Part shown: positions 33,462-44,800 of the stretch, one piece after another
Numbering within the stretch: position 1 is the first letter of the stretch
How the letters are laid out: the number at the start of each line of letters is the position of its first letter
The notes under the pieces: model-generated
The model's input: the letters and a program-made list of their open reading frames with translations, nothing else
Databases searched by the model: none
What the model was told of the DNA's origin: nothing
Program-made: the position numbers and the translations under genes
Source: Patiria pectinifera
Lineage: Eukaryota > Echinodermata > Asteroidea > Valvatida > Asterinidae
Direction: 5' to 3'
DNA length: 64,000 bases
NCBI GenBank assembly: GCA_029964075.1
Contig: CM057146.1
Coordinates: 14,956,390 to 15,020,389, forward strand

Positions 33462-35306
33462 GTATCCCACTGACAACTGTACAATCGGTCAAATATCTTG
33501 GAGTCACTCTGAATGCTCAGCTGTCTTGGAATGATCATGTTAAGTCTGTAATTTCCTCTGCAAATCGCACACTTGCTCTCATCAAAACCATTGCCTTCAA
33601 CTCTTCTACTTCAGCAAAACTTTCACTGTATAAAGCCCTCGTCCTTCCCATATTAGAGTATGGTGTACCTGCCTGGCTCCCTCAGACAAGAAAGCAGGTT
33701 GACAATTTGGAGAAAGTTCAAAAGCGTGCGACCCGTTTTATCCTTGGCCAGAAGTGTGGTGTGATGAGTTACCCTGATAGGTTAGAAACTCTGCGTTGGT
33801 CTGACTTATCTTGTCGTCGTAATTATGCTGTTCTCTCGTTTGTCTCCAAGTGTCTGTTCAATATTGTTGAATGTAATCAATGTGTTTACAATGTTTATGT
33901 TAATTCCCGCCATGTTCATGATGTTTTGTTTCAGCACCGGCAAGCTAGGACCCAATCCCTGCATTTATCTTGTCTCCATGCTTTTCCTCGCCTTTGGTCA
34001 ACTCTCCCTGAACACGTTCACAATGCTATTGTTTTACAGCCTCTTTCAACGTTTCTTCCCACTCTTCGAAACAGTGTTCTCTTTTCATAAATCCAAACCC
34101 CATATTTGTGTTGCATGTACATGTTTTTTAAGTAAGATTATTAATTGAGCCTCCTCTCTGCCAATTATCAATTACTTTTTATCAGATTTGTTGTATATAT
34201 TCATATACACATCTTCTCTTACACATGTGGTTTTTTTGTTTGTTTTTTTTTGGGTTTTTTTTGTATTTATTGCCTTTATTGCTAACTCCTTATTAGCTTA
34301 ATTCATTCAATTTCCTGCATCATTTTTACCCCTTTCCACTTTTATTCATTTCCAGTGAGTCATCTCTTTTTATTTTTTTTTTTTTTAAATGTTCATATGT
34401 TCTATTATTTTTATTTTCATATGTTCTTATTTATATTTATTTATTTATTTATTTATTTATTTACTTTACTCAAACCTCGATGAGAAGCAGCAGGTCTCTT
34501 CTCATTTTAAGTACTATTTCAGCCTCCGGTTTGCCAATCACCCTTTAGATTTTCATTACATTTATTGTACACTTACCTACTGTTCTCTTATACATTTATT
34601 AATTTGTGTTTATTATGTCCTTATTTAATGTGTCTTTATCATTAATTGCTTATTCATGTAACTTATCTATTTTCATATTCAATTGCGTACATTATCTTCA
34701 TTCATTTCCAGTAATTCCTTTTCTTTTTATATTTAAATATTTTTAAGCTCTAACTTTTGGCTTCAAATTTTTTTATATTAGTATTTATATATATATATTT
34801 ACTCTGTACATAACTTGATGAGGAGTGGCAGGTCTTTGGCCACAGTGATTGTTATCGCTTTTGCCTCTCCTATGCCCATCTTGTATGTGATGAAATAGAA
34901 TTGGCATGAATAAATAATAATAATAATAATAATAATAAACCAAGAGGCGGTGATCCGTTGGGGGAGGGGGGGGAGGATGGGAGGGGGATCGGGAGGCGGC
35001 CGAGCATGCCGGGGGGGGGGGGTAGCTGTAAGCAGTGGAAATGTAACTTGTAAGTTGCAAACATGATAAGAAATTGCTTGTCTGCTTGTAGCTTGAGTAA
35101 CTCCAGCTGACATGCTCATATTCATTCACATGTAGCGCTGGAGACATAACCTAGTCGTGAGAGTGTGGTAGCAAGAGACCCTAAAATAATGGCCTCTCAA
35201 AAATTGTTGATTTTCACCTCTTATATCCCACCCCAGATTTCATTTACATACCTCATACATTCAGCAGTCATTCACGAAGCTAATGATCGACTTGAAACAG
35301 ACTACA

Positions 35307-35630
35307 TACTCACCCTCTTTATAGGCTGATCAGAAAGTGCTGCCCTTTTCAGATGTCTATTTTCCGTAAAATTTTCAGATTTGTTTGCACACGTTTGCGT
35401 ATCAAAATTTCAGCATGAAATTTTACAAAAATTAGACATCTGAAAAAGGCAGCACTTTCTGATTAGCTAATAAAGTGGGTGAGTATGCTTCTAAAGCAAA
35501 AATAAACTACAAACTAAGCCTTAATGTGAAAATCAAAATTTGACAAAGTTCGACATGTTTTTGTACATGGTGGAAGTGTGGCCTCTACTTACGGAGGTAG
35601 TCCAGTAAATTGGCCACATTTATGGGGCTA
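35307..35630 (+). mobile_element. Truncated copy of the 468-bp foldback element
   Basis: It matches the centre and right arm of 32312-32779 (agaaagtgctgcc... to tggggcta at 35630), with the left arm missing. It lies just upstream of the glycosyltransferase start. Confidence 0.7.
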
Positions 35631-35631
35631 G

Positions 35632-35800
35632 AATTTGACTAAATAGGCTAAATGACTTAAAAGTTAAAAGTCCAATTACTGATGAGCATTCGGAGCATGA
35701 GTTTCTCAAGCTAATTATTATTAGGGATTTATTTAATGAAAGTGTGATTAATTTTAGTGCTAAAAGTAAAGTCACCCAATGTGATCTTACCTACAGGTAC
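35632..35800 (+). other. Possible coding relic upstream of the glycosyltransferase
   Basis: A short frame reads ITDEHSEHEFLKLIIIRDLF and runs to a stop in 35821-35826. It starts exactly where the truncated foldback ends. It may be a relic of an unknown mobile element. I do not recognise it. Confidence 0.25.
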
Positions 35801-35848
35801 TGTTGTCAGATTCCAGTTTTTTAAACCGAGACATTTCAAGACGTTGCC

Positions 35849-35863
35849 ATGACAGCGGATGTG
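35849..35863 (+). CDS. B3GNTL1: Glycosyltransferase exon 1 (start codon, 15 bp coding)
   Basis: ATG in the context ttgccATGa encodes MTADV and is followed by donor gttagt, phase 0. It joins directly to the [10 protein letters not shown] exon. It was chosen because it lies 540 bp upstream, is in frame, has a good start context and gives an N-terminus of the expected short length. An alternative first exon further upstream is possible. Confidence 0.7.
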
Positions 35864-38800
35864 GTTAGTATTGACTTACATATAGGAATTTCCTATTAAC
35901 ATGCTGAATAGTCCAAGAAATTTGTACTGTGCACCATCTTGTTCACGGGGCAAAAAGAACACGTGTTGCTGAGCATGCAATTTGCATGTAAAAAACTTTT
36001 GCGCTTCCAAGTAATTCTGCGTCCATTCCAGTATGCGCTCGCATCTATTTTTGCCCCATGAACAAATGGTACATTATTACTACGGAATTGCTTATTCCTC
36101 TTTGTTGCATCATCATGCCAGATCATGCCGGAATGTTTAAAAAAGGTAATTTCGTTTAGTTGAAGCCGCTCAGCCAAACGCAAGTGAGCATGCGATGTAG
36201 TGCCTCACAACCATCTTACAGTTCATTTATTAGCACCATTGCTTTATTTACGAAGTCAACCATTGCGCATGAGTCAGTTGTCAACCGATTGGTTTCTCGG
36301 GCTTTACTTCCCTGTACAAATAATCCTACAGAGCCATGAATCAGAAAGAAAAATAAAAGTAATTGTACTTCAATAAAAATTGTATTTTGTTGTCCACAGT
36401 CAATTATCCTACCTGTGCACAATGCTGGAGCCTGGCTGGATGAATGCCTTCAGTCAGTACTCGACCAACAATTCACTGGACGTTTAGAACTGTCTGTCTT
36501 CTTAGATGCATGCACAGTAAGTAGACAGAACAAATACATCTGTGAAGCAACTCTTGGTACAGATATTACGTTTACATACAGAAGAGCAAATTTGTTTACA
36601 GATTTTCCCAAATATTTATACAGAACTCTTTAAAACGAATATATTTTAATTCCATTGCAATTTGCAACCACCGTGGTACTTGATCGATATGTAGCTCTGT
36701 TCCAAGATCCATGTCCAGTGCCTGTTCTCGTTTGGACAGGCCCAAGCCTAACTTGTAAAAGTGTTGGAGAAATGTTTAAACCTTTAAATGAGTGCTTAAC
36801 ATTTACAAAAATTAAAGTTGGATGCAGAGCACCGTAGAGCATACTTGTTGAAGTACTCTTGAGCATGATTTTCCATTTTAACAAGCAAGTATCTCCGCCC
36901 ATGCAAAAGTCTATTTAACCTGTACTCTTGTTTTGTTGCAATATCTACAAGGATAAGTCAAGTGAGATCATAGAAAGCTGGAAGCCCAGACTAGAAGCTG
37001 CTGGTATGGCTGTTGTGATTGATGGACATAATGATAAATTGCCTAAAGGAAGTAAGTAGCTAGTGTTGTGGTTGAGGCCATCACAGGTCCTCACATGTCC
37101 ATCAAATGTCAATCACAAGTCCATCAAACGTCCTCACAATTCCATCAAAAGTCTATCACAAGTCCCCACAAGTCTGTAACCAGTCCTCCCAAGTCCATCA
37201 CAAGTCACTCACAAGTCTCTCAAAGTACACGTCCATCACCAGTCATCACAGGTCCTCACAAGTCCATCACAGGTCCTCACAAATCCATCACAAGTCCTTA
37301 CAAGTCCATCACAAGGCCATCACAGGTCCTCGCAAGCCCATCACAACTCCATCACAAGTCCTCACGAGTCCTCACAACTCCATCACATGTCTTCACAAGT
37401 TCACCATAAGTCCTCATAGGTCCATCACAAGTCCATCACTTACCAATCACTAGTCAATGACAAGTCTTTCACAAGTCCATCACAAGTCCATCACAAGTCC
37501 TCACAAGTCCTCACAAGTCCATCACAAGTCCTTGTAAGTCCATCATGGTGGCATGGGTGGCTTGTGCGTAAAGTGCTTGCCCCTCACCAAGGTGACCCCG
37601 GTTCGAATCCTGGCCATGGATCACATGTGAGTAGAGTTGTGCGTTGGTTCTCTCCTGTGCCCCGAGGGTTTTCTCTGGGCCCTCTGGTTTTCCTCCCTCT
37701 GGAAAAATCAAACACTTTCGATCTCAGGCTGTGCTCCGTGGTCATATATGGGTCGATGTGGCCAGCGGCCCGACCATGTTGTAGCCGCGTCCTTCGCAAT
37801 TCAGCATACCAGCTGCGAGTAAGGATGATTAGCCTCCCAAATTATTATGATTATTATTATTATTATATGAATCATTGTTTCTGTTGTTAACTCCTGTTAC
37901 TTGTGGCTGGACTTGTAATGGACCCCACTACATCACTGTGTAGCAGATACAGCTGTCAATATTTACTTAAAGAAAACCTCAGTTTGAAAAGTAAGTGGTA
38001 TACTTACTGTTTCAAATATTAAACTTTTTTAAATTGTAGGAATTATTTGTCCAGGCGCGACTCTGGGATTCTATTTTAAAACTGGTATTTTTATACTGAT
38101 AATAACATTATCTACAGTGCTCACCTTTCCTACTTTACAGTTGGATATGCCAAGAATCGTGCCATTCTCCAGAGTCATGGCGCCTTCCTGTGTTTTTTGG
38201 ATGCAGTAAGTTAATTGGATAAAAACTAGTAGTAAAAGGGACATTCCAGACCGGAATGCACCCAATTGGGCTACAAAGTGCGTTTCAAACGAAATTATTT
38301 TTAGTCAATTATAAGTAAATTATATTAAGAAATTATATTAAGCAGTAAGTACAGCAAAAGGCACGCTTACCTAAGAGGAAAAACCTGCTTAAATCAGTGA
38401 TGTTACCATAGAAATCTCCATATGCCCGCCACCGTTAGCACATCCACGCCATGAATTAGTGCTAGGTTAGCCAAATTTTCTGCTAAAGTAAGCACAACTG
38501 TTCTGCTTACTGTTAAGCAGCGCCACGAAATTGGGCCCTGCTCACAAAGACTCTTGTCTTGAATTCAGATCTTTTTAATCTGAGTGCATCATGTTCATTT
38601 GTATAGAAAGTCAATATCAAATCAAAGCCAAAGCATTAATTGTGTTTTGTTTCCAACCCAGGATGACGTGATGGACTGTCACCGTATTGAGATGCAGCTG
38701 GCAGCAACGGCTGACCGTCCATTCACCGTAAGTCAATCGGGTTATTTAACTTTATGATAAGACATGGCTTTTAAAGCTATAGTCCATCATTTACAGCCAT

Positions 38801-41800
38801 CCGAAAAAGTAACCGGCATATTATTGTTGAAAAACATACTTGGTTGAAAGATAGTAAGTGGACTAAACTCCCTGTGAAATTAATTTTTCTGGCAAGCTAT
38901 CATTTTGAAGTAATCAATGAAAGAAGGCCTTTCCAATGGTGCGTCTTAAGACGCACCGTAGGAATATTTAAATTAGTAGTTCGTTTTGTTATTCGGCGCA
39001 GCGCGTGCAAGCATTGGCACGACGCACAGGTGCGCGCGGTTGCTATAATTCGTCGGATCAGTGCGCGACATCGTGTATAGCTGCAATTCAAAACAATTCA
39101 AAACATGATTCAGCAACTTTCGATTTGAAATTGAGATCCTAGAATGCTGTTTTTCTCGGAATATACAGCTGAGGCTGAGCTGAAACTTCATCAGATTAGT
39201 TGTTCAGTATCTTTCATTAGATTTTGAACACTTTTGTTGCTTCAAACGAACAAAATGCACAAATCACAAATGATGGACTATATCTTTAAGCTCACTACTT
39301 TCAGAAAGAAATATTGAATGGAATATCGCACCCACCCACACCCACACACTTGGCCCGTATTTTGTGGGGACCAGTTGATCGACAACCCAAAACTTTAGAA
39401 AACTTCTTACAACATTAGAAAAATTCCCACAACGCGATCCGGGCAATAAAAACATCTGTTGTAAAGGCATATGAGATCATTTACGTTTCAGGCATTTTGT
39501 TCATTTCCAACAATAACACTGTGATTCAAAATCCAAAGAAGAATGTTCAAAACCTAACCTGTGGAAGTTTCAGTACAGTGGATATTACACTTTTCGATAT
39601 ATCAGTGAAAGACCATGCACAAGTTTTTGATCACGAAACACAAGTTTGTCTATAGCACTCTTCATTGCCACAAATCATGGGCGTCAATCCTGGGGGGGAC
39701 AGGGAGACATGTCCCCCCAACTTTTTGAAGGGTGAGGGACACAATTTCAAATGTCCCCCCCCCCCCATATTTTTGAACTCGTGCCTCATTTACAGGGCCC
39801 TATTATGTACTACAATGTATCTTTTGCTAAGAAAATATTGGTTAAAGTGGTCAGAAATTTCCTCAGATCGCACCACAGAGCATTTAGAATCCAAAATTTT
39901 TCGGGGCCCTCAGGCCCCGAACCCCACGCCTTTAGCTTAGAATATAATAGCTTATTCCATGACTTCAACCTCGAAAATGATTTTTAAATTATTATCTTTT
40001 GCTGAGAAAATTATATTGGTTAAAGTGGTCAGAAATTGCCTCAGATCGCACCACAGAGCATCTAGAATCAATTTTTTTCGGGGCCCCTAAGCAGGCCCTG
40101 AACCCCACGCCTTTAGCTTAGAATATAATAGCTTTATATTCAATGACTTCAACCTCGAAAATGATTTTTAAATTATTATCTTTTGCTGAGAAAATATTGG
40201 TTAAAGTGGTCAGAAATTGCCTCAGATCGCACCACAGAGCATCTAGAATCAATTTTTTTTCGGGGCCCCTAAGCAGGCCCCGAACCCCACGCCTTTAGCT
40301 GAGAATATAATAGCTTATTCAATGACTTCAACCTCGAAAGTGATGTTTTAATCATTATCTTTTGCTCAGAAAATATTGGTTATAGTGGTCTGAAATTGCC
40401 TCAGATCACACCACAGTAGCATCTAGAATCCGATCACTTCGCGCTCGCATTATTTCTGATCAAGGTATGTCCCCCCCCCCCCACACTTTTGAGAAGCGAT
40501 TGATGCCCCTGCCACAAATCAGTCAGTAGACTGATCGTTGGAAATCACCTACATTTCTTGATTTTTTCTAAATGACAATAAGCCAGATGGGATAATTTCA
40601 CAGGGTGTTTAGTACCTGGTTTTAAACCCCTGTAAGCTTTTTGCTAATAATTTGGAAGGTTACTTTAAGGCTAAATGCAAATGATCCTATATGGCTAGTG
40701 TCGCTCTTGTTGTAGATTACAGGTTGCCAGTTTAACAGACTACCAGCGGGTTCGACAGAACGTTACACCAAGTGGGCCAATTCCATCAGCCAGGAACAGC
40801 TAATGACACAGGTGATGAAAGAATGGAGAGGGCATGTTGTAGAGCCGAAATGGGACCAGTGTTGTAGTCGAGACCTTCCGAGAGCTTACTAATTTTTATC
40901 AATTATTTCAAATTTCAGAAAAAACAACAACTTGGCTTCAGAATGTCATTATTTGATGAAAGAATGCTGAGATATATATTTTTTGAGATCAACATTCCAG
41001 TTCGGGTAAAATTGCCTTATTGAGAGTCCAAATCTGTCTAGGACCTTTTGAGGACCTTTTCAGATCAACGTTCCTATAAAATGTTTTATTTATAGATAGA
41101 GTATATCATTTATCATTTGTGCATTTTTGGGTTTGAAGCAAAAAAGTGCTCATAATCTAAAGAAGGCTGCTTAACAACTAACCTGATGAAGTTTTAGCTC
41201 AGGGAATGCTGTATATTCCGAGAAAAAAATATGCTAGGATCTCGATTTCAATTCAAAAGTTGCCGAGTCATGTTTTGAATTGCACCCGAAACCAGCGTCC
41301 GGGTCACGTTCTCATTCAGCCGATTGCAGGTATGTGATGTTACGCACTGAATCGACAAATTATAACAACCACGTGCGTGTGTGCATCGTGTCAACGCTTG
41401 ATCACACCCATTCACGGTTTTGCCAAATTAAAAACAAACTACTAACTTTTATTGTTTTCTTCAAAATGACAGCATGCCAGAGAGAATAATTTCATAGGGA
41501 GTTTAGTGCCGCTATCTAATTTACACCAAATATGTTTTTCAACAATAATTTTGTCAGTTACTTTTTGGATAGCTTCAAATGATATACAGTAAACTCTGGC
41601 TAAACCGACATCGTACAACTCATCAAATCGCTCAAGTCGGCCTATGACTAAAGTCCCCATTGTCCGTAATGCATTTCCATTGAATTTTTTATTTCCAAGT
41701 CGGCTTTTACAAGTCACCATTTCGCTCAAGACGTTGTGTTACGCTCAGTCCCCTTTCTATTAAAAGCATTACAAAATCCTTTGTGTAAGTCAGCATTCAA

Positions 41801-44800
41801 CAAATCAGGCATTGGCATCGACTTCCTGTACTGCGTTTGTATTGGCAAAGTGTCGAGTGTCCAAAGTGGAGGTTTCATAGAACATCAGGAAACAATTGAG
41901 TGGGACTGAAATTTTGTCAGAGTTTTTGCTTTAGGTTGAAATTGAGTCCAGTGTTGTAGTTGATTCACTTGAGTTGAGTCGGAGTCCAAATCACGAGTCA
42001 CTTGGGTCGAGTCCAAGTCTCAAGTCACATGATTTGAGTCCATGTCTTGAGTCACATGAGTCAAGTCCGAGTCTAGAGTAAATTGGTTCAAGTCTGAGTA
42101 TGAGTTACGAGTGCACTCGTGCCACTCGTTTAGTGATGCACTCTAGTAACTGTAGATCTATGGTTGTAACCAGGTTCACGATAGCTTATCTGTATGGCTC
42201 GATGAAACTGTGTGAATTATCATTCTGTTCAGATCTACACAGCTCATGGGCCAACTGTTATCATGCCTACATGGTTCTGCTCCAGGGAAACATTCAACAG
42301 AGTTGGTGCATTTGATGAAATTGGCAATGTAAGCACTTAAATTAGATTCTGTTACTTTCTGTCAGATTCTGTCACAATCAGATTTGTTATACATGTGATA
42401 AATTTATGCATTAGAATTTAATAGTATTCCCAGTTATGAATTAATAGCAATGTGACAGTGTACAAATATAACATGGTTTGAGGGTGGATAGTCGATATTA
42501 GCTCCCCGAGGGTTTGGAAGATGACTAGTTTCGCCTTGGGAACTAGTTTGTCAACTTCAATACAGAGGGTAGCTAATATCGACTATCCACCTGAAATAAA
42601 CCATGTTATATTTGGTTTACTACACCTCAGACATATTCAGTTGCAATTTTCTTGTGCTATCTGCCTTGTGCAGAAGTACCCCTTCACTGTTTGAAAAGAG
42701 AGAGGCTGGTGGGGAGCCGTTAAATCAGTTTTAATCAGGTGCCATCTTGTTTGTGCCAAATGAAAGGGATCGGGAGCAGTCTGCACACATCCCCTGTTAT
42801 TACGTATATTAAATACATAAGGTAGTGCGTGCGTGAACCACCAAATTGCATGCCTCACCAAAGAAGTCACCGTTGCTAGGCAAAAGGCACTCTCTCTTGG
42901 TCATGCACGGAGCTCATAACAAGCAGAGAAATTCCATTCAGTGCCACTATGATTCCATTAAGCGACTGCTATAATTGGCCCAGTAACCATCATGATAATT
43001 TTTTTCTCTATCACCAGGGAATGCCTGAAGACCTGCTGTTCTTCCTTGACCATCTGCGTCTTGGTGGTAAGGTCTTCCGGGTTGACCAGTGCCTGCTCAT
43101 GTACAGATACCATCTCACTTCTGCCACTCATTCTGTCTCCCAGTAAGCATCTGTCTCCCTTTGTTTACTAAGTCGAAAAATTATAACAAATGTTCACAGT
43201 AGACAGACCGTAGCTGTCTTGGTGGCAAGACAATTTTACCTTGGTCTTCCGAGTTGACCAATGCCTTCTCATACCATCCCGCTTCTGCCACTCATTCTGT
43301 CTCCCAGTAAGCATCTGTTTCCCTTTGTTAAGTACTAATATTATTACAAATGTTCACAGTAGACAGACTGTAGCTGTCTTGGTGGTAAGACAATTTTACC
43401 TTGGTCTTCCGAGTTGACCAGTGCCTTCGTAAGTGCAGATACCATCCCCCTGCTGCCACTTACTCTGACGCTCATTTTCATTAGCAACTGCTTTGACTGC
43501 TTGATTAACTTATTGTGGGAAGATTGCAGGGAAGTGGTTCAGAATCCTGCAACTTTTACCCGATACAATGTCCGGAAATTGTCAAGAACTCATCCCAGAT
43601 GGGAATTGAGAGGAGTCCTAATAATAATAAAATATCAATAAATGACACAGCACTTAAATTTTTGTGGGCATTTCGAAGTGCTCTCTGCTGTGTGAATATT
43701 TTTGTGTTTTTAACTGAGTTTGAATGAGTTTATTGAGGGTGAGTCTTGGATATGCGGGGGAGCCTGTTCCAGAATGTTTGTAAAGAATGTTCAAAACCTA
43801 ACCTGTTGAAGTTTCAGCTCAGTGGATATTATACATCTTCCAGGAAACAGTGAAAACCATGCACAACCTTTTTGATTACGAAACAGAATTTCATCCATAC
43901 CATTCTTTATTCCCAAGAATCAGTCAATTGACTGATCGTTTGAAATCACCTACATTTTTTTATTTCTTTTAATGACAGCAAGCCAGACAGCATAATTTCA
44001 CAGGGTGTTTAGTACCAGTACGATCTTTAATACAAGTAAGCTATAGGATAATAATTTGATAGGTTACTTTTTACAGGCATGCAACTTTTCCTCGGATCAG
44101 CTGATTTCCTCCTTTTTTGACTTCCCGTGTGTGTCATTGAAAATAGAAAAACACTGTACAAAGTGTTGGAAAGATTTGAATTTCCTCTTTCTATCTTTTT
44201 TGACTTTCCAGTTGCATGCCTGTTTTAGGATAAATGAAAATGATCTTACCTGCCTTTATTAAAGTCGATAGTATCTATTAAAGTCAAAAGTATCTACGCC
44301 ATAGCAATATAAGATATTTATATCAACATGCCATCACCATAGAGAAGGTCAAGAACAACTTCTGACTTGCTTACAAATCGTTTTCTTGCTCTTGTAGAGA
44401 GACAATATGGGACATCAGAATGAAGGCCCTTGAGGAACGAGTCTTGAGCCAGTGGGATTCGTTCACCATATGGAATGCCGGCAAGCAAGGGAGGAGGTTC
44501 TATCGAAGCCTCGGTGAGCAGAATCAGAAGAAGGTCAGTTGGTGACAGTGTCTACCATATTTGACTTAATTTTTTACGATTTTCAGGTGTTATTTTTTTA
44601 CAAATAAGTCAACCTCAATATGTCTGGAAAATACTGTAAAATTACCATAGGTGATTTTTTTAGGTGCTTTGTAGAGCTGTGTCATTTAATAAAGGAAGTG
44701 CGAAAGACTGAAAGTTTTAACGGGGAATATCTCTGTTTCGCCTTTGTGACAACATGAACTTCAAATGGGCATAATTCATCACGGATTGTTAGTCCATTTT

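Larger units (their letters stand above)
31265..34086 (+). pseudogene. Disrupted reverse transcriptase
   Basis: Piece one carries SGVPQGSVLGPLLFNIFVND, piece two the catalytic LFADDILLYS and piece three VKYLGVTLNAQLSW plus LPILEYGVPAWLPQ and the stop at 34086. The upstream part (endonuclease, finger region) is absent. The frame changes at both breaks equal the lengths of the two insertions plus their 9-bp duplications, so the damage in this stretch is explained by transposon insertion rather than small indels. Confidence 0.8.
31265..34937 (+). mobile_element. Second non-LTR retrotransposon, 5'-truncated and interrupted twice
   Basis: Three reverse transcriptase pieces (about 31265-31396, 32092-32286 and 33471-34086) are in one orientation and consecutive in protein order. 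They are separated by insertions at 31397-32082 and 32296-33461. The 3' UTR runs to a (AAT)n tail at about 34911-34937, the usual end of such elements. The element differs from the neighbouring CR1 copy and is older. Confidence 0.8.

Noticed and set aside
37068-37453. Two overlapping frames of about 115 codons rich in Ser, His and Lys
   Set aside because: They translate a minisatellite within a glycosyltransferase intron.
37075-37545. CRISPR-like array of short repeats
   Set aside because: Units are degenerate, have no unique spacers and lie in a eukaryotic intron.
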